Origin: Brevinematales bacterium
GTDB taxonomy: Bacteria; Spirochaetota; Brevinematia; Brevinematales; Thermospiraceae
NCBI GenBank assembly: GCA_013177995.1
Contig: JABLXN010000029.1
Location: 1-59,937 of the forward strand
Reading direction: 5' to 3'
DNA: 59,937 nucleotides
The position numbers were made by a program, and so were the translations under genes. A model generated the notes under the pieces. It was not told where the DNA came from, made no database searches, and worked only from the letters and a program-made list of their open reading frames with translations. Positions 15,917-24,352 of this stretch are shown here, piece after piece; within the stretch, counting starts at the first letter, position 1; the number at the start of each line of letters is the position of its first letter.

Positions 15917-16891
15917 TCAAAGATTATCCTCTTTGGTAGAGGCCTGAGCTAACTGGAGTTTGTACCATTTGAGAGGATCGATAACCGTGGTGCCATCGCG
16001 GATTTCAAGGTAAAACTTTCTCCCACTCTGAATAGTGGCCACCACATCTCCCCGAAGGACCTTTTCCCCCTTGCGAACCGTGATAGTATCCAGTTCTCCA
16101 AACACAATGCGCTTCTCTTCTCCCATGGAGAGGATAACCACATTCCCAAAGCCATATAACCACCCTGTGTATTCTATCACACCAGAAACCGTACTCCGAA
16201 GAGGGGTTGTCTCTTTTACCCGAATCCTTACTCCACGACTGGTGGTCTCTACAGAGTGGATGAGCGAAGGAGGAACAGGAAACTCCCCTTTCCAAGACGA
16301 GGAGGAAGGAGAAGGAAGAGATGACGGCGCGTCGCTTTCTTTCGCCTGATAGAGAGAGATCTTTTCTCCCACAAAAAGGGTGGTGGTGGTTTTGTTATTC
16401 CAGAGAAGAAGGTTACTCACACTCACGCCATACCGACGGGCAATACTATAGAGGGTTTCTCCCGGTTGTACAATGTGCTGAATCCTTTTCTCCGGGAGAG
16501 AAACAGCGGATGAGGCAGGAGGAGAAGAAGGACTTGGGGTGGTGAATATAGGAATAAGAAGCTTTTGCCCCACATAAATGGTTTCATGGGGAAGCTGATT
16601 GCAGAGAATGAGAGATGAAAGGGGTGTGGAAAATCTTTTTGACAACCCGAGAAGAGAGTCACCACTCTGAACAGTGTATTCTTTTACCTCATCGGGAAGA
16701 AGAAGGGTTTGCCCCACTCTCAAGGTATCCGAGGAAAGTTCATTGAGACGCCTGATATAGGTAGCCGAAATACCCGTTCTTCGGGCAATGCCAAGAAGCG
16801 TATCCCCAGGTTGAACGGTATACTCTTTAGCATAGATGGTGACAAAAACAAGACAACAAAAGAGCGCAAAACCCATTCGACGTCGAATCAT
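15917..16891 (-). CDS. LysM x3 protein with degenerate LytM/M23 domain
   Basis: This 324-residue exported protein has a signal peptide (residues 1-21), three LysM modules (about 22-66, 69-115 and 138-182; each with the (V)QPG(D/E)(T/S)L pattern), a Ser/Pro-rich linker, and a LytM-like domain (about 225-312). The LytM scaffold is clear (VSGVIEYTGWLYGFGNVVIL, VRKGEKVLRGDVVATI, YLEIRDGTTVIDPLKW). The zinc ligands are absent, including the HxH normally found where YLE stands. It should bind peptidoglycan and perhaps activate an amidase, as EnvC/NlpD do, rather than cut it. No strong ribosome site is visible; ATG 16876 is an alternative start. Confidence 0.85.
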   Translation of the reverse strand: MIRRRMGFALFCCLVFVTIYAKEYTVQPGDTLLGIARRTGISATYIRRLNELSSDTLRVGQTLLLPDEVKEYTVQSGDSLLGLSKRFSTPLSSLILCNQLPHETIYVGQKLLIPIFTTPSPSSPPASSAVSLPEKRIQHIVQPGETLYSIARRYGVSVSNLLLWNNKTTTTLFVGEKISLYQAKESDAPSSLPSPSSSSWKGEFPVPPSLIHSVETTSRGVRIRVKETTPLRSTVSGVIEYTGWLYGFGNVVILSMGEEKRIVFGELDTITVRKGEKVLRGDVVATIQSGRKFYLEIRDGTTVIDPLKWYKLQLAQASTKEDNL

Positions 16892-16921
16892 AATACATAT
16901 ATCGACATTTTCACCAAAAAG

Positions 16922-16946
16922 AAAAGCCGCCTTGTCGGCGGCTTTT
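16922..16946 (-). terminator. terminator after hsp20 operon
   Basis: A hairpin AAAAGCCGCC / GGCGGCTTTT with a 5-nt loop lies 7 bp past the last hsp20 stop. On the minus strand it is followed by a U-rich run (CTTTTTGG). It also sits just upstream of the LysM gene. Confidence 0.8.
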
Positions 16947-16952
16947 CTCCTA

Positions 16953-17288
16953 TCAGGCTGTTTTTACCTCGATCTGACGAGGTTTGAAGTCTTCGGCTTT
17001 GTGAAGAACAATGGTGAGAATGCCATCCTGATAGGATGCTTCAATGTTGTCCCGATTCACCTTGTTGCCAATGCGGAACTCACGATGATAATCGCCCAAT
17101 TCAAACTCTGTATCAATAGCCCGCCACTCCTTGCCAACTTCTACCGTGGAAGCCTCTACCACCAACCTGTCATCATCTACCTTGACCGAGAGCGTATTTT
17201 TGTCTATCCCGGGCATCTCCATCAGAATGACATAACTATCACTCGTTTCATAGATATCTGTAGCAGGAATGAGTCTTCTTTTTTCCAT
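16953..17288 (-). CDS. small heat shock protein (Hsp20), third of three
   Basis: I place the start at 17288, 6 nt after GGAGG; an in-frame GTG two codons earlier would overlap the ribosome site. The 111-residue protein is almost only an alpha-crystallin domain: DIYETSDSYVILMEMPGIDK, VKVDDDRLVVEA, FELGDYHREFRIGNKV and the final DGILTIVLHK. It lacks the usual long N-terminal arm and the C-terminal I-x-I tail, which limits oligomer assembly. It probably works together with the two upstream Hsp20 proteins as an ATP-independent holdase. Confidence 0.9.
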   Translation of the reverse strand: MEKRRLIPATDIYETSDSYVILMEMPGIDKNTLSVKVDDDRLVVEASTVEVGKEWRAIDTEFELGDYHREFRIGNKVNRDNIEASYQDGILTIVLHKAEDFKPRQIEVKTA

Positions 17289-17298
17289 AGCCACCTCC

Positions 17299-17715
17299 TT
17301 ATTTCACCTTAACTTCAATCTTCTTGGGTTCTTTCTTCTCCCGCTTGGGCAAGAACACCAGGAGGATACCATCCACCAGTTTTGCCTCTATCTTTGATGG
17401 ATCTACTTCTGCCGAGAGACGGTAGCTTCGGCTTTCAATGGGTTTCAGTCTTTCACGACGAATCCACTGGACATCTTTCTTCTCTTCATCGTTTGTCTTG
17501 AGGGTGATGGTGAGAACATCGTTTTCGTAGTTTACCTCCACACCCTCCTTTTTGACTCCGGGAGCAAGCATCTGGATCATATAGCCGTTGTCGTTTTCAT
17601 AAATGTTGGCGTAGCTGAGTCTCGTTTGTCTTGCTTCCTCCCAGAAGAAAGGGGTATCCAGAAGGCTATTCATGAGATGTTTCATTCTCTCAAGTTCGTA
17701 GAAGAGATTCATCAT
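17299..17715 (-). CDS. small heat shock protein (Hsp20), second of three
   Basis: The 138-residue protein has a short N-terminal arm (MMNLFYELERMKHLMNSLL) and an alpha-crystallin domain: ANIYENDNGYMIQMLAPGVK, NDVLTITLK, ESRSYRLSAEVDPSKIEA and DGILLVFLPK. It ends in a basic tail with KKIEVKV, an I-x-V motif like the oligomer-docking motif. The sequence differs enough from its neighbours to suggest an old duplication. It is 10 bp from the first gene and 10 bp from the third, all read from the sigma-54 promoter at 18183. Confidence 0.92.
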   Translation of the reverse strand: MMNLFYELERMKHLMNSLLDTPFFWEEARQTRLSYANIYENDNGYMIQMLAPGVKKEGVEVNYENDVLTITLKTNDEEKKDVQWIRRERLKPIESRSYRLSAEVDPSKIEAKLVDGILLVFLPKREKKEPKKIEVKVK

Positions 17716-17725
17716 AGGGACCTCC

Positions 17726-18142
17726 TTATGAAATCTTTACATCAATCTTTTTGGTTCGAGACTCACCTGTCTTGGGAAGTTCAATGGTAAGCACTCCCTT
17801 CTTGTACTCCGCTTTTGCCTTGTTGGCATCCACCTCTCGAGGAAGTTCAATACTGCGGCAAAAGCTTCCGGAAAATCTTTCGATCCGGTGGTAGTTTTTG
17901 TTTTTCTCCTCACGTTTTTCCGTTCGGGAACCGCTGATCGTGAGGATATTGTCGTTCAATTCGACCTTGATATCCTTCTCATCCATGCCGGGGAGGTCTG
18001 CCTTCACAATATAGGCTTTGTCTGTCTCTTCAAGGTCGACATTGAACGACCAGGGGGTATCCTCAAATGAGGTTACCCAATCGGAGCGGAAGAATTCATC
18101 AATCCAGCTGAAGGGACTAGTGTTTTTTCGGATGAGTTTCAT
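17726..18142 (-). CDS. small heat shock protein (Hsp20), first of three
   Basis: The start at 18142 follows GGAGG; the upstream extension in the same frame would run into the promoter. The 138-residue protein is a classical class-A Hsp20: N-terminal arm with SPFSWIDEFFRSDW, alpha-crystallin domain (VDLEETDKAYIVKADLPGMD, NDNILTISGSR, FCRSIELPREVDANKAKAEY, KGVLTIELPK) and a C-terminal KKIDVKI anchor. It is the most typical of the three and is closest to the promoter, so is probably the main holdase. Confidence 0.95.
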   Translation of the reverse strand: MKLIRKNTSPFSWIDEFFRSDWVTSFEDTPWSFNVDLEETDKAYIVKADLPGMDEKDIKVELNDNILTISGSRTEKREEKNKNYHRIERFSGSFCRSIELPREVDANKAKAEYKKGVLTIELPKTGESRTKKIDVKIS

Positions 18143-18182
18143 AGGCCACCTCCTTTTTTGTTTTTTTCTTTCAAAAAAAATT

Positions 18183-18198
18183 TGCAAAAAGTGTGCCA
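18183..18198 (-). promoter_or_regulatory. sigma-54 promoter of the hsp20 operon
   Basis: The minus strand reads TGGCACA-CTTT-TTGCA, which matches the sigma-54 consensus TGGCACG-N4-TTGCW at all invariant GG and GC positions with exact spacing. Transcription would start near 18172 and give a leader of about 30 nt that contains the GGAGG site. No CIRCE element is seen. Sigma-54 control requires an activator protein bound upstream. Confidence 0.75.
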
Positions 18199-18516
18199 AA
18201 AATGAGAAGAAAAAGCGGAAAGAAAGGATGTTCCAGACAACTTTTGGGAGAAGAAAAAATTAGTCTAAGTTCAGAAAAAAAGAGATCTTACAAATTTGTC
18301 TCTTACCAAAGCAAAGAAGATACTATTTTCTAAAAAAGGGAACAAAAGAAAAGAAATATCGTCCTTTTTGATACAGAAAAGAAAAAGAGTTTCTTTATGA
18401 CGCATTTTTTATTTTTGCCTTTGTGTATTTTTGATACAAAAATTGACTATTTTGCGTCTTGATGGTGAAATATGACACAGGCAAACCAGAGGGTATTTTC
18501 TCTTTCGCGAGGGGGA
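18199..18516 (-). promoter_or_regulatory. upstream region of hsp20 operon with candidate activator site
   Basis: This gene-free AT-rich stretch lies between the cNMP gene and the sigma-54 promoter. An inverted repeat AAGAGA / TCTCTT with a 13-nt spacer (18280-18304), which contains the palindrome ACAAATTTGT, is centred about 120 bp upstream of the predicted start, a usual distance for a sigma-54 activator site. Two TTTTGATACA boxes occur at about 18366 and 18428. These are candidates only. Confidence 0.4.
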
Positions 18517-19770
18517 TTATCCCTGGCTCTTTTCTGAGAAGATGCTTCCCAACTTCTGCTGAAGGTCCCTATCTAAATAACGGAGAAGAAGGTTCTTGGG
18601 ACGTTTGAGCTGGGAAACATCCTTGCAGACAATCTTCTGGTTTTCAAGATCAAAGAGGGCTTTGTTGGAGAGTATATTCTGGAGGGCACGGTAACCTTCA
18701 GGATGGTTAAGGGCAGTAAATTTCAAAAGGTCTTCAAACGTGAGAGAAAAGGTATATCGAACCTTTGGGGCAATCTCCACACGAGCCTTGAGGGCCTGGA
18801 TATAGAGGGCATCGTAGAGCCGTGTCTCATAGTCGGTAATCATCATATTGAAAATATGCCTCTGCAAAAACCAGATCCTATCAGAAAGGAGCGTGATAAT
18901 CTTGGTAGCAATCTGAGGGTGTTTTTCTACCAGGGCCCCAAAATTCTCTCTCGATATCGACATGAGAAGAACCTTTCCCGAAGCCATGGCGGTGGCATTG
19001 CGGGGTTTGTTTTCCAGTATAGCCATCTCTCCAAAAATATCTCCGGTTCGTAAGACATTGAGAAGGATTTCCTGATTATTGACCACTTTGAGAATTTTGA
19101 CTTCCCCATTCTGGATAATGTAGAGATTATTGCCAATCTCATGCTCAAGAAAAATCACATCCTTGTCTTCAAAGGTGACATAGAAGTCCTTCACATCCGG
19201 TTCGTGGAATTCTATATTTTTGCCGTGCTGTTTGTAGAGTTTCAGGATAGCTTCTTTGGCTTTGGCTACATTGGTCCCGTTGGGGCATTGCTGGACATAG
19301 CGGACATAGCCGTAAACTGCTGTTTTGTAGGCACGCATCTTGTTCTCATAAAATGCAGCTATTTCATAGAGATGAGAGGGATCCTCAAAGACCTGCTTCT
19401 GACCGGAAATGAGGGTGAGAATACTATCATAAAGACGAAGTTTCTGACTGAAAAACCGCAGGATCTTCATGGCAATGGGAGTATTTTGCTGAATGAGAAG
19501 ATCAAACTGGTCCCTTCGGATCTGGATCAGGGTGGTATCCTCAAGGGCTTCAATGGTATAGAGGTTTGGCCGGCGAGCCATACAATCCACCACACCAAAA
19601 AAATCCCCCACACTCAGGGTTCTGTTCTCCTGAGCCACATGAGACATGAAACTATTGGTTTGTTTGACGCTTCCCTGTTTGATGATATAGAAAACATCCT
19701 GCGGAGCCTGACCTTCAACAATGGGAACAACACCTTTTTTGAGAAGAACTGTTTGAAAAGCCTCTGGCAA
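18517..19770 (-). CDS. protein with two cyclic-nucleotide-binding domains
   Basis: The 417-residue protein has two cNMP-binding-type beta-barrels (about 10-110 and 190-295). The second has the clear signature GNNLYIIQNGEVKIL, TGDIFGEMAILENKPRNATAMA, with the glutamate and arginine of a phosphate-binding cassette. The first (ARRPNLYTIEALEDTTLIQI) looks divergent. The last 90 residues (LTFEDLLKFTALNHPEGYRA and after) resemble a winged-helix of the Crp type. It could be a two-sensor regulator or scaffold. It follows trpB by 2 bp and is co-transcribed. The ligand is not known. Confidence 0.75.
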   Translation of the reverse strand: MPEAFQTVLLKKGVVPIVEGQAPQDVFYIIKQGSVKQTNSFMSHVAQENRTLSVGDFFGVVDCMARRPNLYTIEALEDTTLIQIRRDQFDLLIQQNTPIAMKILRFFSQKLRLYDSILTLISGQKQVFEDPSHLYEIAAFYENKMRAYKTAVYGYVRYVQQCPNGTNVAKAKEAILKLYKQHGKNIEFHEPDVKDFYVTFEDKDVIFLEHEIGNNLYIIQNGEVKILKVVNNQEILLNVLRTGDIFGEMAILENKPRNATAMASGKVLLMSISRENFGALVEKHPQIATKIITLLSDRIWFLQRHIFNMMITDYETRLYDALYIQALKARVEIAPKVRYTFSLTFEDLLKFTALNHPEGYRALQNILSNKALFDLENQKIVCKDVSQLKRPKNLLLRYLDRDLQQKLGSIFSEKSQG

Positions 19771-19772
19771 GG

Positions 19773-20951
19773 CTATAGTCCCCCTTTTTTCTGTATGTAC
19801 TCATGAACGGTATTCATATCTTTGTCCCCTCTTCCAGACACATTGATAATCACTATATCGGAAGAGAGGAAGGTGTGCTTCTGTTTGAGAAGGTAACCAA
19901 TCGCATGACTGGATTCAAGCGCAGGGATAATGCCTTCATAGCGAGCAAGGTATATGAGCCCTTGCATGGCCTCATCATCGGTAACATAGGCGGCCTGAAG
20001 CCTCCCAATACCTTGAAGATAGGCAACTTCCGGCCCAACCCCGGGATAGTCAAGCCCGGCGGAGATGGAATGCACAGGAAGCACCTGCCCATAGTTATCC
20101 AAAAGCACCTTGGTCTTACTCCCGTGAAGAACCCCGGGGATACCAAAATTGAGAGTGGCCGCATGTTGTCCAATACCTGTCCCGGTACCTCCGGCTTCTA
20201 CCCCAATGAGATGAACCTCTTTGTCGTCAAGGAAGGGATAGAAAAACCCCATCGCATTGGAACCACCCCCAACACAGGCAATGAGATGGGTAGGAAGACG
20301 ATTCTCCTTTTCGAGGATCTGGGCTTTTGTCTCCTTGCCAATAATAGATTGAAAATCCCGCACAATGGTAGGATAGGGATGGGGACCGGCTACACTACCA
20401 ATGAGGTAATGGGTGGTCTGAACATTGGCCAACCAATCACGGAAGGCCTCATTCATGGCATCCTTGAGGGTCTGACTTCCTTCTTCCACCGCATGAACCT
20501 TGGCCCCCAGGAGTTCCATTCGCAAGACATTCAAAAACTGACGTTTGACGTCAAGCTTGCCCATATAAATCTCGCACTCCATCCCCATCATAGCACACAC
20601 CGTGGCTGTAGCCACCCCGTGCTGCCCTGCCCCGGTTTCGGCGATGATTCGCTTTTTGCCCATACGCTTCGCCAAAAGGATCTGCCCAATGGTATTGTTG
20701 ATCTTGTGGGCACCGGTATGATTGAGGTCTTCACGTTTGAGATACACCTTGCATCCCACATCTTCGGAGATACGACGGGCAAAATAGAGGGGAGAAGGCC
20801 GTCCTACATAATCTTTGAGATAACTCTCAAGTTCTCTTTGAAAGGAAGGGTCTTTTTTGGCTTCTTCATAGGCCTTTTCGAGTTCCTCAAGAATAGGCGT
20901 AAACGATTCAGGGACAAAGATGCCACCAAATTCCCCGAAGTATCCCTTCAT
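19773..20951 (-). CDS. trpB: tryptophan synthase beta chain
   Basis: The 392-residue protein is a standard Trp[13 protein letters not shown] start, [19 protein letters not shown] (PLP lysine in GAHK), [16 protein letters not shown], the [10 protein letters not shown] phosphate loop and [12 protein letters not shown]. It condenses indole and serine to tryptophan. No trpA or other trp gene is nearby; its neighbours are a Gfo/Idh oxidoreductase (overlap of 4 nt) and a cNMP-domain protein (2 bp gap). It may pair with a TrpA encoded elsewhere or act as an indole-salvage enzyme. Confidence 0.96.
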   Translation of the reverse strand: MKGYFGEFGGIFVPESFTPILEELEKAYEEAKKDPSFQRELESYLKDYVGRPSPLYFARRISEDVGCKVYLKREDLNHTGAHKINNTIGQILLAKRMGKKRIIAETGAGQHGVATATVCAMMGMECEIYMGKLDVKRQFLNVLRMELLGAKVHAVEEGSQTLKDAMNEAFRDWLANVQTTHYLIGSVAGPHPYPTIVRDFQSIIGKETKAQILEKENRLPTHLIACVGGGSNAMGFFYPFLDDKEVHLIGVEAGGTGTGIGQHAATLNFGIPGVLHGSKTKVLLDNYGQVLPVHSISAGLDYPGVGPEVAYLQGIGRLQAAYVTDDEAMQGLIYLARYEGIIPALESSHAIGYLLKQKHTFLSSDIVIINVSGRGDKDMNTVHEYIQKKGGL

Positions 20952-21907
20952 CGATTTCTCCAGAGGTGATAGATTTTGTCGGTGATCTGTTTTGTCACAT
21001 CAAGGGCGGCAAGATCCTCTTCTGGGGTTTTGAGGGGGGTGCGATTGTTGAGAATACAATCGATGAAGTGCTGCTGCTCCAGTTTGAGGGCATTGTCCCT
21101 GTGCACAAAGACGCGTTCCACAAGGCTTTCCTGGCGATACTTGAGTTCTTCTTTCGCCACCTCATGCTGAGCCTGGGGCTGACGAGTGATGGTGATTTCC
21201 TGGGTGTCGTAGTTGAGAAAAATATAGGCGTCCTGCTGAGAAACGGCCAAGTGGCGCATTTTGGCCTGGGTGACACGACTGGCGGTAATAGAAGCCACCA
21301 CGCCGTTTTCAAAGGAGAGGATAGCGGTGGCCACATCTTCAAAGTTGGAGTATATCCTTTCTCCATAAGCTTCGACGTGAGTAACGGGTGACCTGGCAAG
21401 GGAAAGCACTATGTCAACATCGTGGATCATGAGGTCTAAAACCACCCCAACATCCCTTATACGGCTCTGAGGTCCCATACGCTGTGCCTGGATGAGGTAG
21501 GGTTTCTGGACAATTTTGGTGAGTTCCTGCACAGCCGCATTGAAACGTTCAACGTGTCCTACCTGAAGCACAAGTTTTTTCTGAACCGCAAGATTGAAAA
21601 GCTTTTCCGCAAAATAAAGGGTTTTGGTGATGGGTTTTTCTACAAGAACATGTTTTCCCTTCATGAGGGCCGTTGAGGCGTATTTATAATGAAGATAGGT
21701 GGGTACGGCAATAATGACCGCATCGACACTGTGAAGAAAACTCTCATAATCGGTATAGGCTTTTACCCCGTATTTTTGACCGAGAGACTTCACCTCTGCT
21801 TCGTTGATATCACAGATGGCACAGAAGTTGATTCCCGGAATCATGGAGAGGGTGTTGATATGATATTTTCCCATGTGCCCTGTGCCAACAATGCCAATCT
21901 TGAGCAT
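20948..21907 (-). CDS. Gfo/Idh/MocA family oxidoreductase
   Basis: The start at 21907 has GGAGGAAG upstream and opens directly into the Rossmann motif [14 protein letters not shown]; the longer frame adds 28 unlikely residues. The 319-residue protein shows the family EKP motif ([11 protein letters not shown]), [20 protein letters not shown] with the GG..xDxxxHD-like catalytic segment, and the C-terminal sheet domain. It should oxidise or reduce a sugar, inositol or UDP-sugar with NAD(P). The substrate is unknown. Linkage to trpB suggests only shared expression. Confidence 0.9.
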   Translation of the reverse strand: MLKIGIVGTGHMGKYHINTLSMIPGINFCAICDINEAEVKSLGQKYGVKAYTDYESFLHSVDAVIIAVPTYLHYKYASTALMKGKHVLVEKPITKTLYFAEKLFNLAVQKKLVLQVGHVERFNAAVQELTKIVQKPYLIQAQRMGPQSRIRDVGVVLDLMIHDVDIVLSLARSPVTHVEAYGERIYSNFEDVATAILSFENGVVASITASRVTQAKMRHLAVSQQDAYIFLNYDTQEITITRQPQAQHEVAKEELKYRQESLVERVFVHRDNALKLEQQHFIDCILNNRTPLKTPEEDLAALDVTKQITDKIYHLWRNR

Positions 21908-21935
21908 GACTTCCTCCAGAAAAACACTTTGTTTT

Positions 21936-21964
21936 ATTGTAAAGCAGAGAAAGATTTTTTTCAA
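21936..21964 (-). promoter_or_regulatory. sigma-70 promoter of Gfo/Idh-trpB-cNMP operon
   Basis: Minus strand: TTGAAA, 17 bases, TACAAT, 28 bp before the ATG at 21907. Confidence 0.7.
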
Positions 21965-21991
21965 AGAAAGGCAAAATGGTTTTTCAGGCAT

Positions 21992-22019
21992 AAAAAAAAG
22001 CGCCTGACCTTGCAGGCGC
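21992..22019 (-). terminator. terminator after tRNA pair
   Basis: On the minus strand GCGCCTG, 6-nt loop, CAGGCGC is followed by eight T residues. It lies 5 bp past the 3' end of tRNA-Glu. Confidence 0.9.
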
Positions 22020-22023
22020 CCTT

Positions 22024-22096
22024 AGCCCTATCGGGATTTGAACCCGAGTCGCCGCCGTGAGAGGGCGGTGTCCTAGACCAGGCTAGACGATAGGGC
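22024..22096 (-). tRNA. tRNA-Glu (CTC)
   Basis: A 73-nt cloverleaf: acceptor stem GCCCTAT/ATAGGGC, D arm starting TCTAGCC, anticodon arm CCGCC-CTCTCAC-GGCGG with anticodon CTC, and T arm CGGGTTCAAATCCCG. CCA is not encoded. The discriminator base reads T on this alignment, which is unusual. Confidence 0.93.
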
Positions 22097-22103
22097 CATG
22101 TCT

Positions 22104-22174
22104 CTGGGGCGGAAGGATTCGAACCCTCACAAACAGATCCAGAGTCTGTCGTCCTGCCATTAGACGACGCCCCA
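22104..22174 (-). tRNA. tRNA-Gln (CTG)
   Basis: A 71-nt cloverleaf: acceptor TGGGGCG/CGCCCCA with discriminator G, D arm TCTAATGGCAGGA, anticodon arm ACAGA-CTCTGGA-TCTGT with anticodon CTG, and T arm GAGGGTTCGAATCCTTC. CCA is not encoded. It is first in a Gln-Glu transcript. Confidence 0.93.
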
Positions 22175-22228
22175 GTGAGGATATATATTATAAGGGAAAC
22201 GAACCCTTCCTGTCAACTTTTTTGCCTT

Positions 22229-23656
22229 TCATTTGTAAAATTTCATCCGGACTTCTGTGGTCCATCCATAGGCTGGCATGGTAGTATCCGGATAACTCTC
22301 AATATCAATACTCTCCATTCCAATAAAAAACTCTCTGGCCAAACGAATACCACTATCCTGGGAAAGGGTGGCCAAAAGAGTCTGGACATCAATTTTTGCC
22401 TGCATGCCACTGCGCTGTTTGGGGCTCACAAAAAACTCTGGAAGAGAGATGCCTGTCTTCTTTTCGTAAATATCCTTGATACACTGGACAAGCAATTCCT
22501 TGTCTGAAGCAAAGAAAAACTCATTCTCCACCACACCAAAATAGAAAGAACCATTGGTCATTTTGTAGTGGTAGAAAGGCAAGGTGAAAATTTCAAAGGC
22601 ATAGAGAGGTTCCTGTTTTTGCAGAACCATGTTTTTGAGAGATTCCATGAGATTCTGGGCGAGAGTACGGTTCTTGATACCAATAGACCCGTAATACAGA
22701 AGCTGTGAATTGGAAAAACGATCAACAACAAGAGAGAAACGCCCCTCACTATTGTGAATAAGATCCCGCTCAATATCAACCCCGTAGTCTTTTTTTAGAG
22801 AAGCAAGAAGACCGGCTATTCCCATAATATCAATCCTGTCTACCGATCGATAATACCGATAGAGAAGGGAAATATTCATTGAAACCCTGGCTAAAAGAAG
22901 GGGATTTCCTCTCACATAACTCAGGGGGTCAAAACGGGGGTTATTCTCAAACTGCTGGAGTTGATAGAGAAATTCCTGTTGTTTTGGGTCAATAGCGGCT
23001 GTATAGAAACGAAGAGAAAGGGTTTTAGTGTCAAAGACAATACTCACCAGTCCAAAACCAGCGGGAAGGTTTACCTTGTCGGAGACCCCTGTTCCTCTGG
23101 TAATAGTACTCAGATAACGGCTCTCAAACCATATCCAGCCATTCTGCCACAGATTGGGAAGCTTTGGGGTAGCAAATTGAAAGTCTTTGCTTTTGGTGAG
23201 CTGGTTGGAAAGAGAGGCAAAAACATCCTCACTTTGAGAGAGAAGAAGGTAGTTAGAAACAAAACGGAAGGCTGTGGAAGGGAGATTTTTCTTGAGGTAA
23301 GCTTCAAGGGTTTTTCGATTCCCAACAGGAAGGGCAAGATAGCCTTTGCCCTCTGTGACATGCACAAAAGCCATGGGAGTATTGGTTTCTATCCCAATGC
23401 CGGCGATACTCTTTGGGTCAAGAATATCCACACCATAACCGGCAAGGCTTTGTGAAGAGAGTTCTGCCCACTTCTGCTTGAAGTTAGCCCCATAAAAATG
23501 GCTATAAAAAAAACGAAGGCTCTCTACAAGGTACCTATGAGAAGGTGCATAGAAGACAAGCTCTCCTCTGGCAAGCACATGGTCTATAGCACGTTCACTC
23601 CAACCCTGCTGAACAACCCCTATCGCAAGAAGAAGAAAAAACAACCCCTTCTTCAC
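22229..23656 (-). CDS. exported protein of unknown function
   Basis: The 475-residue protein has a signal peptide (KKGLFFLLLAIGVVQQGWS). The mature part has a repeated alpha/beta look with segments such as ARGELVFYAPSHRYLVESL and LARVSMNISLLYRYYRSVD. The pattern of paired structural-protein-like domains is reminiscent of DUF3352-type proteins, but I cannot support a firm family. It overlaps the upstream bifunctional-nuclease gene by 4 nt (ATGA), so the two are coupled. Periplasmic location is likely. Confidence 0.6.
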   Translation of the reverse strand: MKKGLFFLLLAIGVVQQGWSERAIDHVLARGELVFYAPSHRYLVESLRFFYSHFYGANFKQKWAELSSQSLAGYGVDILDPKSIAGIGIETNTPMAFVHVTEGKGYLALPVGNRKTLEAYLKKNLPSTAFRFVSNYLLLSQSEDVFASLSNQLTKSKDFQFATPKLPNLWQNGWIWFESRYLSTITRGTGVSDKVNLPAGFGLVSIVFDTKTLSLRFYTAAIDPKQQEFLYQLQQFENNPRFDPLSYVRGNPLLLARVSMNISLLYRYYRSVDRIDIMGIAGLLASLKKDYGVDIERDLIHNSEGRFSLVVDRFSNSQLLYYGSIGIKNRTLAQNLMESLKNMVLQKQEPLYAFEIFTLPFYHYKMTNGSFYFGVVENEFFFASDKELLVQCIKDIYEKKTGISLPEFFVSPKQRSGMQAKIDVQTLLATLSQDSGIRLAREFFIGMESIDIESYPDTTMPAYGWTTEVRMKFYK

Positions 23657-24144
23657 ATAATCTCCTCATGAGGAACTTCACCACGACGCATAGGTTTTGG
23701 CATAAAAAGGATCTTGTAGGCCTGTTTTTTCTCTTCTTTTTCCTTTTCTATAACCATAGGCCGGAGCATCTCAGAGGGAACAAGAATGGGCTTGTGAAAT
23801 TCCACAGAGAAGCGAATAGCATCAAGCGGACGGATATCGAGGCGTTTTTTCCACCATCCCCACCGCATCTCTACTTTTCCACGCCACAAGCCCTCTGATT
23901 GGTAAAGGGAGATGTTTTCCACCTTTATCCGAAGGGTTTTGAAAAGGTTTCGGAGAAGAGGATCTGTCAAAAGAAAAGGAATACCCATAATTTCTTCTGA
24001 GGATCCCTGGATAGGGATATGGAGAGCCACTTTCTGGCTTTTTTCTGTAGAGGTCAAACGAAAGGTATAACTGCCAAAATGCGGATCAAAGAAGACACGA
24101 TCAAAGGTCACAGAAGCAAAGGTCGTATTTGTCTTTTTGGCCAT
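23653..24144 (-). CDS. bifunctional nuclease (DUF151) family protein
   Basis: The start at 24144 (GGAGG upstream) gives MAKKTNTTFASVTFDRVFFD. The 163-residue protein shows the DUF151 layout: a first strand pair, ALHIPIQGSSEEIMGI, LLRNLFKTLRIKVENISLYQ and the signature WWKKRLDIRPLDAIRFSVEF followed by HKPILVPSEML. The family has reported nuclease activity and roles in stress; the biochemical role here is unknown. Its own promoter region is interrupted by the IS110 element, whose left end lies about 22 bp upstream of the start codon. Confidence 0.75.
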   Translation of the reverse strand: MAKKTNTTFASVTFDRVFFDPHFGSYTFRLTSTEKSQKVALHIPIQGSSEEIMGIPFLLTDPLLRNLFKTLRIKVENISLYQSEGLWRGKVEMRWGWWKKRLDIRPLDAIRFSVEFHKPILVPSEMLRPMVIEKEKEEKKQAYKILFMPKPMRRGEVPHEEIM

Positions 24145-24184
24145 GTATCCTCCACATAAAATTCCCTTTATAATAAACCACCCA

Positions 24185-24322
24185 TCTGGCAGGAAGACGA
24201 ATATTTCCTGGGCCAGAAGAGCCCTTAGAGGAGTCTGTCTCCTGCCTCCCGTACTCATCATAAGTTGATTGGGCTAAGAAGCCCTTGTCATAATGGAGTT
24301 TTGAGTGGGAGGACCTGCCAGA
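24185..24322 (+). ncRNA. candidate IS110 bridge RNA
   Basis: The region between the left end and the transposase folds into a closing stem (TCTGGC.. with ..GCCAGA, 24185-24190/24317-24322) around two hairpins, each with a large internal loop below a short upper stem. Hairpin 1 (24191-24243) has upper stem GGGC/GCCC. Its left loop AATATTTCCT matches the left target flank (8 of 10, plus one wobble), and its right loop AGAGGAG is a perfect complement of CTCCTCT at 25571-25577. Hairpin 2 (24245-24312) has lower stem CCTCCC..ACTCA/TGAGT-GGGAGG and upper stem GGGCT/AGCCC. Its left loop AGTTGATT matches AGTTGACT at the right end of the element. This is the target-loop/donor-loop order known for IS110 bridge RNAs. 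Confidence 0.75.
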
Positions 24323-24352
24323 AACCACAAAATTCCATAAGGAGGAAGCCAT

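Noticed and set aside
19803-20969. 388-codon plus-strand open frame opposite trpB
   Set aside because: It is the antisense shadow of a clearly conserved gene, has no ribosome site and no recognisable domain.
22021-22200. tRNA-linked integrated element
   Set aside because: No integrase and no direct repeat of a tRNA end is visible near the two tRNA genes.
23653-24261. longer start of the DUF151 gene at 24261
   Set aside because: The extra 39 residues lie inside the IS110 leader and the GGAGG site sits before the ATG at 24144.
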